A stretch of DNA of 64,000 nt from a virus. The stretch covers positions 1-64,000 of the IMG/VR virus record IMGVR_UViG_3300028024_000006, one strand, 5' to 3'. A program made the translations under genes and the position numbers. The notes below the pieces were generated by a model that was not told the DNA's origin, did not search any database, and saw only the letters and a program-made list of their open reading frames with translations. How positions within the stretch are numbered: position 1 is the first letter of the stretch; the number at the start of each line of letters is the position of its first letter. Positions 22,487 to 31,434 of the stretch are shown here, in pieces.

Positions 22487-23559
22487 TTGACTTTACCCAG
22501 GTTGGCAATGGCTGTATCGAACATGGTCTGCGTGATCGCGCCCAGTTGCAGGGCCGCTTGCAGGCCCGCGATGGCCTTCTTTGTCGCCGCCGATACCTGT
22601 GCAGGCGTCGGGTTATTCGGCAGCTTCTCTGCGGCCTTCTTAGCCATCTTATTGCGCGCCTTGACCTTGGCTGTCTGTTCGGCCTTCACTGCCTTCGAGC
22701 TTCGCCGCAGGTTCGTGCTTTGGGTACTCTTCGCCGCCTGTTCGTCGGCATGTGCGCGCAGCTCTGCCGCCTTCACTCGCTCGACCTTCAGCAGCTTTTT
22801 GTCGAGCACGGCACGCGCTTTGACGACCTGATCGGCGATGCGATTGTGTATTGCCGCGTCTCTCAGGATGACGTGCATCGTCCGCAGGACATGTTTGCAC
22901 GCGACGCCCTGCAACTTGGGGTTCCTGATCTTCGGATAGCCGGTTTCCGGTCGGGAATAATTGTAGTGTCCGATGGTGGCGATGTACCGGAACCAGTAGC
23001 GATGTCTGCCGCAGTCGCAATTGAACTTCAGTTTGCCTTTCGCGACGGCCTTGCCGATTTTCTTAGGGTCGAGCTTCGATGCTGCGACCTCACTCTCAAA
23101 GTCCATGAATTCGACGTGGACATGGTGCCGGGAAACGTCAGAATCCGGCCCACTGTTGGTGACGAAGTGGAACACATCGGCTTTGACCGCGACGGGGACT
23201 GACGTACGAATTTCCGCATTCGCGCGCTTACGGTCGGTATCAAGCGACAGGTCGATGACGTCCTGTGCCGTGATGCCGCCCGTAAAGCGGCGATCCTTTT
23301 TCAGCCGCGCTATGTTCTGCTGGAACGCGCGTATATCCGCATGCGTGATCGGGCGCAGAGTGCCGCGCCGAGTCGTCATGAGAAGCCGCCCGGCGTCGTA
23401 TTCGCCCGAGACCTCGTTCGGCTTCAGGATCGTATTCGCCGCCTGCCGCTGTTCGAGGTCCGCGCTCTCGCGCTCGCGGGCTTCCTTTGCCGCCGAGGTC
23501 GGGCGGGCCGTAGCCCGCCTTCTCAGCATGTCATGCAGCAGATTCGAATCGATGGGCAT
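22483..23559 (-). CDS. SWIM-type zinc-finger protein in the structural operon (358 aa)
   Basis: Residues about 175-235 contain FNCDCGRHRYWFRYIATIGHYNYSRPE and PKLQGVACKHVLRTMHVIL, giving a C-x-C-x(n)-C-x-H pattern with all four ligands of a SWIM zinc finger. Upstream is a strand-rich region (EIRTSVPVAVKADVFHFVTNSGPDSDVSRHHVHVEFMDF), downstream a long Lys/Ala coiled segment. SWIM fingers bind DNA or proteins in transposases and bacterial ATPases. Within a tail/head operon the role is not clear; it could be a minor head protein that contacts DNA. Confidence 0.6.
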   Translation of the reverse strand: MPIDSNLLHDMLRRRATARPTSAAKEARERESADLEQRQAANTILKPNEVSGEYDAGRLLMTTRRGTLRPITHADIRAFQQNIARLKKDRRFTGGITAQDVIDLSLDTDRKRANAEIRTSVPVAVKADVFHFVTNSGPDSDVSRHHVHVEFMDFESEVAASKLDPKKIGKAVAKGKLKFNCDCGRHRYWFRYIATIGHYNYSRPETGYPKIRNPKLQGVACKHVLRTMHVILRDAAIHNRIADQVVKARAVLDKKLLKVERVKAAELRAHADEQAAKSTQSTNLRRSSKAVKAEQTAKVKARNKMAKKAAEKLPNNPTPAQVSAATKKAIAGLQAALQLGAITQTMFDTAIANLGKVK

Positions 23560-23563
23560 TCGC

Positions 23564-23881
23564 TTAATCCAGTGACGCGTAAGCCGAGCTTTCTGCGTCG
23601 CTCAGATACCCGGTCTGCTTTTTTATGGTCGCCAGTTGCGCGGTCGTCGGCATAACGAGCAGTTGTTCGGGCAATACCTGTTCGAGCGTATCGAGCCCCG
23701 CCGCCGCGAAGGGCACGAGATAGAGCGAGCGGTCGCCATATACCCGCTGCGCGACAAGCGTCAGGTCAAGACGCTCGTCAGGCTTCGAGTGATAGCGAAC
23801 GGCATCCGACCAAACCGGCGTTTGCACGGCGAATTTGCGGATCGCGCGAACGAACGCGGCGGTAGCGGTTTCCGAAGGCAT
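23564..23881 (-). CDS. Baseplate wedge gp53 / LysM-like protein
   Basis: 105 residues. DLTLVAQRVYGDRSLYLVPFAAAGLDTLEQVLPEQLLVMPTTAQL has the shape of the LysM-like part of T4 gp53 and related proteins: L-x-x-x-A-x-x-(V/Y)-Y-G-D, helix, L-x-x-G-x-x-L-x-x-P. In T4 this wedge protein links adjacent baseplate sectors. Placed between the fibre genes and the SWIM gene in the same operon, which fits a baseplate role. Confidence 0.55.
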   Translation of the reverse strand: MPSETATAAFVRAIRKFAVQTPVWSDAVRYHSKPDERLDLTLVAQRVYGDRSLYLVPFAAAGLDTLEQVLPEQLLVMPTTAQLATIKKQTGYLSDAESSAYASLD

Positions 23882-24624
23882 TACGCGCCCGGTTGTTCGT
23901 CAGCGGACGCCTCACCGCTACCGCCAGAGGCAGTGAGTGCGTCTTGCGCGCTCTGCGCCTGTGCGTCGATAGCAGCCTGTTGTTCGGCGGCGATGCGCGC
24001 CCGCTCTGCGTCGGCGACGCGCTGCGCCTCCTGTTCGGCTTCGACCTGCGCAGTCACGGCGGCTTCGTCCGGTTCCGTCGGCCATTCGCGCACGTTCGGG
24101 AAGTCCGGGCCTTGCGTGATGCGCACAAGCTCCAACTGATACGCGGCCCATGCCCTGAACAATCCAGCTTCGAGCGGAGTGAGCATTCCCATAGCGTGCG
24201 CGTCTGACTTGCCCCAGTTCTTTTCGCGCGCCGCGTTCATGCGCGTATCGAATTCGCTCATTGCCTCTTTGCGAACCCGTGCGGCGACCGCAGCCGGATC
24301 AATCTCCCACGCACCATTAACCCAGTGGTATTCATCCGATGGCCGGGGCTCTGCCGTGAGCCCGGCTTCTTCGAGGCCGATACCGGCAATCAGGATTTCC
24401 GCTGCATCGCCGTTGTCCGTGCGATAGAGCATCAAGCCCCGGAAATCCGGGCGCATGACCCACCCGCCATTGATGAAAAATGGCCACTCGCCGCGCTGGC
24501 GTTCGGGGACGGGAACCGGCGTGCTGAATGCCGGAATCAGCCAGCCGTCGGTACGCGGGTCGGGGGTAGCGAGAACGCTGTTCGTGTACTGGCCCGTCAG
24601 GGAATCGTATTGGTGGATGAACAT
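23881..24624 (-). CDS. Tail fibre assembly protein (247 aa)
   Basis: Begins MFIHQYDSLTGQYTNSVLATPDPRTDGWLIPAFSTP, a typical opening of tail-fibre assembly chaperones. It continues with PSDEYHWVNGAWEIDPAAVAARVRKEAMSEFDTRMN and LTPLEAGLFRAWAAYQLELVRITQGPDFPNVREWPTEP, the W-x-x-Y...L..W...P..P.W.P pattern of the family. The Ala/Gln-rich tail is a helix. It should fold or attach the tail fibre encoded immediately upstream (24637-26148). Confidence 0.8.
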   Translation of the reverse strand: MFIHQYDSLTGQYTNSVLATPDPRTDGWLIPAFSTPVPVPERQRGEWPFFINGGWVMRPDFRGLMLYRTDNGDAAEILIAGIGLEEAGLTAEPRPSDEYHWVNGAWEIDPAAVAARVRKEAMSEFDTRMNAAREKNWGKSDAHAMGMLTPLEAGLFRAWAAYQLELVRITQGPDFPNVREWPTEPDEAAVTAQVEAEQEAQRVADAERARIAAEQQAAIDAQAQSAQDALTASGGSGEASADEQPGA

Positions 24625-24636
24625 GATGGTCGGTCC

Positions 24637-26148
24637 TTAGTAAGCCCGGATCATTGCTGAAAGGGCGATATTTCGCGGGCGTGATTCGTTGCCGCCGTCA
24701 GCGTTGATATAGATGGTGTGCGCATGATTACCCGCGCCGCCGATACCGACGTTATGGCCGTGCGACCCGGCACCATCGGTATCAAACGAGTGGGCGTGGT
24801 CGCCCACGCCCACAATGTCAGCCGAGTCGCCAGCGCCGACGGCCTGTTCACTGCCTGATCCGTTCTGATCGCTACCCGTCAGTGAGCCACCGTAGGGTGG
24901 ACGGAACAGCCGGGAAAATATCCCGTTGTTATGGTTGTGCCCGCCCGCGCCATAGGTATTGCCGTGATGACCGTGCCAGCCCTGTGCATCGGTCCATGCG
25001 CTATGAACGTGGTCGCCGACGGCGGCAGACGATGCGACGTGCGCATGCGAGAGGTTCTGCGTAGCCTGGAACGATCCGATACCGCGCCCGGAATCCACAC
25101 CGCGACCGCCATCCCAGCAGCGCGGGAACTCGCCGCGCGCTTCGGGAATACGGAAAGTTGTCGATCCATCGCCCGTCGAGAAGCAGCCCCAGTTCCCCCC
25201 GGCCCATTGCGCCTCGGTCACGAGTGCGCTGCTTGTCTGCGCGTAGGCCCAGAGGTCGGGATAGGCGGCGCGGCTCAGTAGCGCACCGTTGAGCATGAGA
25301 TAGCCTGCGCGCGGCGTGGTGCGAGGCTCGAACGCGACCTGACCGACAAGCGCGGTCCTGATTGCAGCGGTCACGAATGCCGTATTCGAAAGGCGCAGAT
25401 CATTTGCACCCAGCGGCGCAGTCGGCGCAGTCGGCGCACCGCTAAAGCCGGGGCTATTCAGGAATGCGACTGCGCCCAGGTCAGTCGAATCGACCGTCAC
25501 CTTTAACTGTCCGCCAGCGGACCATCCGACATAGACCTTGTTTGTTGCCTGCCCGATGCCGCCGCCTTGCTGGACTGGCGTGAAACCAAGGTTCGGCTGC
25601 TTGCCGTTGACGACGGTTTCGAGCGCCGCGACACGCGTCTTCGTTTCATACTGCGGATGCGGGTCGTTCTTCGCTTCGTGTTGCAGAATCAGCGCGGCCA
25701 TACCTGCCGGATCGGGAGTCGTCACGACAGTGACAGAACCAGCGGGCAGCACAGAGATATCGAGCGTGTACGCAAAAGGAACATCGAATGCTGCCGACTT
25801 GACGAATAGCGGCGTCGCGGGCTGGCTCCATACGGCAAAGAGCGTGCTTCCTGCATAGAAGCCGATTTCCCCGATAGCCAGACCATTTGGCGAGCGCCCC
25901 TGCGGGTCCGTGTCGGTGATCGTCGTGCCGATCTGAAGAGACGTGGGCGTCGGTGTCGTACCGCTGGAAATCGCGTAGCGCGCGACCTCACTGCGAAGCG
26001 AAAAGTCATCGTTCGTAGGGTTATAGAGGCCCGTCCCGATAGCGATATGGGTCAGCTTGACCGACAGGCCCGGAGTGCTTCCGCTAGGCACAAGCGCAAG
26101 CCCGGCCTTGGTGATTACTGGATTCAGGACAGGGGTAGCCACAGTCAT
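24637..26148 (-). CDS. Tail fibre with collar domain and His-rich receptor tip (503 aa)
   Basis: The N-terminal about 150 residues (KAGLALVPSGSTPGLSVKLTHIAIGTGLY, GLAIGEIGFYAGSTLFAVWSQP) match the P2 gpH-type fibre attachment domain. A shaft follows, then a collar region AGYLMLNGALLSRAAYPDLWAYA and STGDGSTTFRIPEARGEFPRCWD. The tip has H-x-H pairs (SHAHVAS, GDHVHS, HGHHGN, GHNHNN, DHAHSF, SHGHNV, NHAHTIY), as in the iron-binding tip of T4 gp37. Gene order (fibre, then assembly protein) supports the call. TAGGAAAACGC lies 53 nt before the ATG. Confidence 0.85.
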   Translation of the reverse strand: MTVATPVLNPVITKAGLALVPSGSTPGLSVKLTHIAIGTGLYNPTNDDFSLRSEVARYAISSGTTPTPTSLQIGTTITDTDPQGRSPNGLAIGEIGFYAGSTLFAVWSQPATPLFVKSAAFDVPFAYTLDISVLPAGSVTVVTTPDPAGMAALILQHEAKNDPHPQYETKTRVAALETVVNGKQPNLGFTPVQQGGGIGQATNKVYVGWSAGGQLKVTVDSTDLGAVAFLNSPGFSGAPTAPTAPLGANDLRLSNTAFVTAAIRTALVGQVAFEPRTTPRAGYLMLNGALLSRAAYPDLWAYAQTSSALVTEAQWAGGNWGCFSTGDGSTTFRIPEARGEFPRCWDGGRGVDSGRGIGSFQATQNLSHAHVASSAAVGDHVHSAWTDAQGWHGHHGNTYGAGGHNHNNGIFSRLFRPPYGGSLTGSDQNGSGSEQAVGAGDSADIVGVGDHAHSFDTDGAGSHGHNVGIGGAGNHAHTIYINADGGNESRPRNIALSAMIRAY

Positions 26149-26201
26149 TCCTTGAATTCGATCCTCTGAATTCTCGGTGTGGATTTACCCCGTCAGGCGG
26201 C

Positions 26202-26212
26202 GCGTTTTCCTA
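26202..26212 (-). promoter_or_regulatory. Late-gene motif TAGGAAAACGC upstream of tail fibre
   Basis: Exact copy on the minus strand between the stop of the 26215 gene and the fibre start, 53 nt before the ATG. Confidence 0.5.
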
Positions 26213-26214
26213 GC

Positions 26215-26667
26215 CTAAATGGACAGGAACATGTCGCGCATTTCAGCGGCCATATCGGTTGCATCGCTCGCGTTGAGCGTGAGATTGGCCGCATTAACGA
26301 GCGCGAGCACGGCAACATTGCCATTCGTCGTCTCGGACGAAAGCTCGTAGCGCGTGCCGTTTTCGGTCATGGTCGCGACCTGTAGCCGGTGCGTCGGATC
26401 ATGCTTCGTGACAGCCGGGAGCAGTTCGAGCAGCTTGCCCGCCTGCGCGCGGTACAGTTGCCGGATCGCGTCGGAGAGGTCGTCTTCGGTAAAGAGCCGG
26501 TCACGCTCGCCGCGTGAGTTGTTGGTGACGACGAGCGCGCCGCCGATTCGCTCTCCTGGCGGCAGTTCCTTCGAGACGATCATGTAGCCGCTTGCCGGAT
26601 CGAGCAGGGCGCGTAGGTTGATCGGAGGGCCGAAGTAGCCAGAGATTTCCGCCTGAATATGGATCAC
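26215..26667 (-). CDS. Probable tail or baseplate protein (150 aa)
   Basis: MIHIQAEISGYFGPPINLRALLDPASGYMIVSKELPPGERIGGALVVTNNSRGERDRLF, then DLSDAIRQLYRAQAGKLLELLPAVTKHDPTHRLQVATM and an acidic helical end. Mixed fold with no signature. Overlaps the upstream gene by 4 nt within the baseplate operon; a virion role is inferred from position only. Confidence 0.5.
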   Translation of the reverse strand: MIHIQAEISGYFGPPINLRALLDPASGYMIVSKELPPGERIGGALVVTNNSRGERDRLFTEDDLSDAIRQLYRAQAGKLLELLPAVTKHDPTHRLQVATMTENGTRYELSSETTNGNVAVLALVNAANLTLNASDATDMAAEMRDMFLSI

Positions 26668-27452
26668 GAGCGCACCTGGGTGATGTTGCCGTCGGCGTCG
26701 ATTTTCGTATTGATCGTCGTGCCGGGCTGTACGCCCATCGCGCCCGCGAACGTCTCGACGGATTCGACTTCGATCACCACCGGGTAGCCAGCAGGTGCGG
26801 CCTTGCCGTCGTTCGCTTCGCCGTCAGCGGGAGCCCTGAAAATGGGCACGGTCGCGCGGATAGTCATGTCCACCACGAGAATCGTGAGGTTCGTCTGATC
26901 GAGGTTCGACGCCACGCCGCCATAGTCGATAGCTTCGAACACGGCGGGAAACTTCTGCTTGAACCCAGCAAACTCATATTCCGTAGCGAATCGCCGCCCG
27001 GCAGGCCCCTGCGTCGTCCAGTGGTTAAATTGGAGAATCAGACTGTGCGCGGTCGCCGCTTCCGGCGCGATGAACACGAGCTGCGCCTTGTACTCATTGC
27101 AGGTAGTCGAGCAGCTATAGACGCGGCCTAGCTCGTCGTCGGGAAACACAATGGGCATGTCCGGCACGGCCACGCCGAATTCGGGCAGCACCGGCAGGAA
27201 GTTCTTGTCGAGCGCGAGGAACGCCACCGGCAGCATGGACGACAGACCCGGCCCGGCGTTGTTCTCGTTCTTGCGCCATTCGGCCAGCATCTTTTCCACA
27301 TCGTCAATCATGCGGCCCGGCACCCACACGATGGACTTTGCCACCTCGCGCGCGGCGTATTCCTGCATGGCCTGCGTGTCGGCCACCAGCGAGCCGTGAA
27401 AGCCCACCATGTACTGTGCGAGGCCGAGTTCAATAGGGGTGCGCAGACTCAT
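26664..27452 (-). CDS. Probable virion protein of unknown role (262 aa)
   Basis: MSLRTPIELGLAQYMVGFHGSLVADTQAMQEYAAREVAKSIVWVPGRMIDDVEKML, then strand-rich PDDELGRVYSCSTTCNEYKAQLVFIAPEAATAHSLILQFNHWT and LDQTNLTILVVDMTIRATVPIFRAPADG, ending VIEVESVETFAGAMGVQPGTTINTKID. The beta-rich centre suggests a structural subunit such as a tail terminator or neck protein. No family recognised. Immediately downstream of the protease-like gene. Confidence 0.5.
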   Translation of the reverse strand: MSLRTPIELGLAQYMVGFHGSLVADTQAMQEYAAREVAKSIVWVPGRMIDDVEKMLAEWRKNENNAGPGLSSMLPVAFLALDKNFLPVLPEFGVAVPDMPIVFPDDELGRVYSCSTTCNEYKAQLVFIAPEAATAHSLILQFNHWTTQGPAGRRFATEYEFAGFKQKFPAVFEAIDYGGVASNLDQTNLTILVVDMTIRATVPIFRAPADGEANDGKAAPAGYPVVIEVESVETFAGAMGVQPGTTINTKIDADGNITQVRS

Positions 27453-28328
27453 TTAGACCCCGTACCGTTGCTTGGCCGCGTCGAGCACGGCATCGCCTTT
27501 CGTCTCTTCGGCGGGCAGCTTCTCGAAGCCGACGCACTTCGCCGCGCTGAATGCGTTCGCGCGTGCCATAAAGGCGCGCGTGGCGGACTTGCTCACGACC
27601 ATCGGGCGGGTCTGTTCGTCGCCGGTCGAGTCGAGCACGATCACACCGTTTTCGTTGGCCGTGCCGCGCGAGGAAAGCATCGAGAGCATTTCCTCGTTCT
27701 CTTCGCGAAGCCGTGCCATCGTCGCGAGTGCGAGGTCGTGATCGCGCATGATCGAGTCGTACATCGTTTTCATCGCGGCCATGCCGTGCGTCCAGTCGGC
27801 CATGACCGCATCGAGCATCATGCCGTCGAAGCCCTCGCCGGTCGAGTCGAGCATATAGCCGCGATTGGTCGTGAAGTTCGGCTCAAACACGAAATCGAAC
27901 CCGGCGAAGATGATCGGCACGTCCACCGGGCCATTGGGTTTGGCGAAAATCGCGCTAGAAAAGCCGCCCTTTCGGCTGTTGAAACAGCGTTCGGCAAGCT
28001 CGCCGGCAGCGGTATCCAGAAACTCTGCCTCATGCTCAATGTTGCCGTCGTCGTCCGCCTTCAGGTGCGTGGTGACGAGAGCCGGTTCGATGTACACCGG
28101 CTTGCCGGTTTCCTTGTCCACCACCATTTCGGGCGGCTGGATGCCGTACTTCATGCGCACGATATGCCCATAGAAGCCGTGCAGGTCGCGGTTTTTCACG
28201 CGCTCCTGTACTTCGTTGCCGTTCACGATGGAAGCAAGGGCGCGCGTATCAAGATTGCGGTCCTTGCCGATGAACTTACGCCCGCGCTCGCGCACGTTGT
28301 AAGTGATTTTGCCGGTCTTCTTGCCCAT
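27453..28328 (-). CDS. Prohead protease-like protein (291 aa)
   Basis: Pattern of the T4 gp21/herpes-assemblin-like protease: NRDLHGFYGHIVRMKYG (candidate catalytic His), PALVTTHLKADDDGNIEHEAEFLDTAAGELAERCFN, RKGGFSSAIFAK (candidate Ser, aligning with GISS in other phage proteases), then AGFDFVFEPNFTTNRGYML where the family has F-D-x-V-x-x-P-S. A coiled-coil, scaffold-like segment follows (MRDHDLALATMARLREENEEMLSML). Such enzymes trim the scaffold and capsid during head maturation. The motif match is by eye and the gene sits beside baseplate genes, so a tail role remains possible. Confidence 0.5.
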   Translation of the reverse strand: MGKKTGKITYNVRERGRKFIGKDRNLDTRALASIVNGNEVQERVKNRDLHGFYGHIVRMKYGIQPPEMVVDKETGKPVYIEPALVTTHLKADDDGNIEHEAEFLDTAAGELAERCFNSRKGGFSSAIFAKPNGPVDVPIIFAGFDFVFEPNFTTNRGYMLDSTGEGFDGMMLDAVMADWTHGMAAMKTMYDSIMRDHDLALATMARLREENEEMLSMLSSRGTANENGVIVLDSTGDEQTRPMVVSKSATRAFMARANAFSAAKCVGFEKLPAEETKGDAVLDAAKQRYGV

Positions 28329-28337
28329 GTGAATTCC

Positions 28338-29669
28338 TTACTTCGTGAGAGTGCCGATAGCCATGAAGGGCATGATGCCCGTAGCCGCGTTCGCGAGTGC
28401 CAGCCCGCCGTCGTTTCCCGTATTTTCGAAGACCGTCGAGAGTTGCAGTTCGAGCATCAGGCGTGCCGCGAGCGTCGGGCGAAACGCCTTGGCGATTTCC
28501 ACCAGCCCAAGGCCGTTGTCAATCGAGGCGGGTAGTGTCACGCGCACGCGACCGGTACGGAAATAGGTCAGCGGCGTAGGTGCAGGAGCCCCGCCGCTGA
28601 AAGTCGCGAGGCCATTCGCATCGACGGTGTAGTCAGCCAGCGCAGATTCCGGCGTGTCAAGCGTTTCAATTTCGTAAGTTGCGAGCGGCCCCGGTTCCTC
28701 CTGCGCGATACAGGCGTAGAAGACGAATTGCTTGCGCGGCGTCTGACCGTTCGGATAGATGCGCAATTCGACCGAATCGCGATCTGCTGCGAGCGTGGCC
28801 GTGCTCGACACCCGCGTCCATTGATCGAGCGTGCTGTACAGCAGGCCGTTGCCCGCCTCAACGTTGCCCCACGCGGCGGCAAAGCCATATTTCCAGACGT
28901 CCTGACCGGATGGCACATACACCCATAGCGAGGCAGTCCGCTTCCCGGCAGGGGCGCTGATGCCATCCTGCCGGGAAAACACATAGTGCGGTTTGTCGGT
29001 TGCCACGAACCGCGTGACGCCATCGATTCTCCCCTCTGATGCGTCAGGGGGCGAGACGTTGGTCGTTGTCCCGCTGGTCCAGAAGCCACCGATGTTTTGC
29101 GCCCAAGGGGCAATCGACAGGTTACGGCTTTGCCGCAGCGAATTGCTGCGTGGATCGGTCGTGAGTAACTGCTGGCCATGCCATGTAGTGCGGTAAAGGG
29201 TCGGCAGCTCGTCGCCGTTATCCGTGTCATAGACCGCCGTGACGTCATTGCCAAGGTCGAGCCGAATGAGGGGCGTGACGTGTGCTGGATACGCGTCGGC
29301 AGTCGCCACCGGATGCCAGAGTTGCTCGACCTTCCACATGCCGGGCCATACTGATTGCAGATACTGCCGCAGGAAAATCATTCCCCTGCGCGGGTTGCGC
29401 GCGCGCGCGGCCTTCAGCAGAAAGGCCGTGCGGGTCGCATCGCGCCGCACGATGGCGAGGCCGTAATCCTTCAGCGTGCGCTCAATGAGTTCCGTGTCGC
29501 CCAGGTGCGGCATACCGTGTAGGTTGACCTGCCGCTCTGCCGGGCGGATATACGCGTTGAACACGGCCATGAAAGCGTCCTTCAGGTCCGCTTCGAGTTG
29601 GTCATATTCGAACGAGTTGCGCAGCGGTTGCAAGTCCGGTGCGTCGATAGGTCGAAGGCTCGTCGTCAT
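28338..29669 (-). CDS. Baseplate protein I-like with inserted jelly-roll domain (443 aa)
   Basis: The N-terminal 120 residues (LGDTELIERTLKDYGLAIVRRDATRTAFLLKAARARNPRRGMIFLRQYL) and the C-terminus (YFRTGRVRVTLPASIDNGLGLVEIAKAFRPTLAARLMLELQLS) look like one baseplate protein of the gpI class. Between them (about 165-320) is a strand-rich module with YVFSRQDGISAPAGKRTASLWVYVPSG and TRVSSTATLAADRDSVELRIYPNG, resembling a carbohydrate-binding jelly roll. It follows the gpJ-like gene, the usual order J-I in baseplates. The inserted module could decorate the baseplate and touch cell-surface sugar. Confidence 0.6.
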   Translation of the reverse strand: MTTSLRPIDAPDLQPLRNSFEYDQLEADLKDAFMAVFNAYIRPAERQVNLHGMPHLGDTELIERTLKDYGLAIVRRDATRTAFLLKAARARNPRRGMIFLRQYLQSVWPGMWKVEQLWHPVATADAYPAHVTPLIRLDLGNDVTAVYDTDNGDELPTLYRTTWHGQQLLTTDPRSNSLRQSRNLSIAPWAQNIGGFWTSGTTTNVSPPDASEGRIDGVTRFVATDKPHYVFSRQDGISAPAGKRTASLWVYVPSGQDVWKYGFAAAWGNVEAGNGLLYSTLDQWTRVSSTATLAADRDSVELRIYPNGQTPRKQFVFYACIAQEEPGPLATYEIETLDTPESALADYTVDANGLATFSGGAPAPTPLTYFRTGRVRVTLPASIDNGLGLVEIAKAFRPTLAARLMLELQLSTVFENTGNDGGLALANAATGIMPFMAIGTLTK

Positions 29670-29672
29670 CGC

Positions 29673-31103
29673 TCAATGGCTCCACTGGCCATCGTTGTAG
29701 GTCGCCTGCGTCACATTCACAGTGAGCGAGTCCGCCGACACGTAGCGGAACTGTTCAGGCTTGGGCGTCGATTGGTCGCCAATCGTGACCGTGTAGTCGC
29801 TCCCGTCGTCCTGAAGCGCGGGGATATTCGCTTTCAGGGCTTCGGAAATACGCTTGCTGTTCAGACGCAGCATGCCCTGCCGCACGGCGATGGCATCGCG
29901 CCCATATAGCTTCATGACCTGATCCTGAATCTGCGCCTTGACGTCACCCGGATCATGGACGACGGATACTTCGGCATTGATCGTGAGGCCGAGCGGTGTC
30001 TCCACTACCGGAACGAATTTGACCCCGTATGAATCATCCGCAGCCGCAACAATGCGCCTGATTTCGTTCTGCATCCACGTCGTATCCACGCCATCTATGA
30101 GCGCCGCGATGAACTGCTTGTTGATGTTCGAGACGCTGGGGCCGCGCACCGCCTCTTCGAGTTGTTCGTTCCAGACCGACAGGAAACGGAAGGGAAAGAG
30201 GTTGCGGCGAATCAGGAAGTCGAAGTTGCCGAGATACACCGCCGATGAGTCATAACCGGACGGGTAGCGCGCCCACTCGCGCAGCGTCTCAATGTCAACC
30301 GGGTCCGCGCCAGGGTAAATCATCGAGGCGAGCTTCATTGTCAGAAGCCGGTCGTTTTGCGAGGTCGTCGTCTCAAACGTGAAAGCAGCGTTGACAGTGA
30401 GGTCCGACGCGCCGAACGTCTCTTCAATAGTGAAGTCGATCTGCGTGCCATTGTCCGGCTGCGCGCCGAAGGTGGAGGCCCAGCCAAATTTCACTAGCAG
30501 TTGGCGAAGCTCGTTTGTCTCAATGGTGAAACCCGGTTGGTCGGCGGCGAGGTTCGCGAATTCGGTCGTGAAGGGATATTGCACCCCCGCGATGGAGACG
30601 TAAATTCCGCTGATGTTCTGTTCCGCGTCATCGTTCGGCGGAATCGGCACAGCATAGAACGGTTGCGAACCCGAGACCGTATGCGAGAACGTGCGCGCGG
30701 TCATCTGCTTGACCGTGATCGATCCGGTAGCGCCTGCGGCAATGGTCGTTCCCACTTCGGCGGTATAGACCCGTCCGAAGGCGTCGAGCACCCGCCGCCC
30801 GCTCTCGACCGGCACCGCCACACCTGACGCGTTCGCGACGGCGAGCGTCATGCGCGGCGGGCGTGCAAACGGCAGGATGCCTTTCATGGTCGCGTCCGCC
30901 AGCACCGTCGTATCGCGCGTCTTCTGGAACGACTCGACCCCCGCGACGTCCACCTGTGAGGAAATCATCGAGAGCATGGTCGCCTGCGCGGCGATCTGCG
31001 CGAGCAGGCGCGGGTCGCCCGCCTGATAGTAGAGCGCGGCAGTCGGGCGGCTCTGTACTTCAGCCTGAAGCGCGGCTAACAGGTCGTCGCGGGTATATGC
31101 CAT
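29673..31103 (-). CDS. Baseplate J-like protein (476 aa)
   Basis: Starts MAYTRDDLLAALQAEVQSRP at ATG 31103, overlapping the stop of the upstream gene (TAATG). Features: GILPFARPPRMTLAVANASGVAVPVESGRRVLDAFGRVYTAEVGTTIAAGATGSITV (early beta domain), EEAVRGPSVSNINKQFIAALIDGVDTTWMQNEIRRIVAAADD (central helices), and LRLNSKRISEALKANIPALQDDGSDYTVTI near the end. These match the gpJ / T4 gp6 baseplate wedge family that forms the ring around the tail hub. Neighbours gp25-like and gpI-like genes strengthen the call. Confidence 0.8.
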   Translation of the reverse strand: MAYTRDDLLAALQAEVQSRPTAALYYQAGDPRLLAQIAAQATMLSMISSQVDVAGVESFQKTRDTTVLADATMKGILPFARPPRMTLAVANASGVAVPVESGRRVLDAFGRVYTAEVGTTIAAGATGSITVKQMTARTFSHTVSGSQPFYAVPIPPNDDAEQNISGIYVSIAGVQYPFTTEFANLAADQPGFTIETNELRQLLVKFGWASTFGAQPDNGTQIDFTIEETFGASDLTVNAAFTFETTTSQNDRLLTMKLASMIYPGADPVDIETLREWARYPSGYDSSAVYLGNFDFLIRRNLFPFRFLSVWNEQLEEAVRGPSVSNINKQFIAALIDGVDTTWMQNEIRRIVAAADDSYGVKFVPVVETPLGLTINAEVSVVHDPGDVKAQIQDQVMKLYGRDAIAVRQGMLRLNSKRISEALKANIPALQDDGSDYTVTIGDQSTPKPEQFRYVSADSLTVNVTQATYNDGQWSH

Positions 31104-31396
31104 TACGAAGTCGTTCCTACGTCGATTTTCGAGCCGTTCACGTCGATATAAATACGCAGCTTGTCCACGCCGTCCGGTTCCGAGTACAGATTGATCGCAC
31201 CGCGCGGAAGCGCGCCAAGGATCGGCACGTCGGCGCGCAACTTGGCAATGACAGCATCGGCCAGCCCCGCGCGCAGCGGCGTTTGCAGCAGGTCCGTCAC
31301 GGTCTGCCCGTAGCCACTGCCGAGATAGCCATTCAGCGGCGTCGCAAGCCAGTGCGAAACCATGCTTTGAATGTCGGTGGACGAGATTTTTCCCAT
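31103..31396 (-). CDS. Baseplate wedge gp25-like protein (97 aa)
   Basis: Starts MGKISSTDIQSMVSHWLATPLNGYLGSGYGQTVTDLLQTPLRAGLADAVIAKLRADVPILGALPRGAINLYSEPD and ends in a strand LRIYIDVNGSKID. The G-Y-G turn followed by L-L-x-x-P and a helix is the gp25/gpW lysozyme-like baseplate pattern, although conservation is modest. Position directly before gpJ matches the conserved W-J-I order of contractile tails. One-base overlap with gpJ-like gene. Confidence 0.6.
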   Translation of the reverse strand: MGKISSTDIQSMVSHWLATPLNGYLGSGYGQTVTDLLQTPLRAGLADAVIAKLRADVPILGALPRGAINLYSEPDGVDKLRIYIDVNGSKIDVGTTS

Positions 31397-31434
31397 GGCC
31401 TGATGGTAAATGCGGATCAACGCCTATCAGCGCC

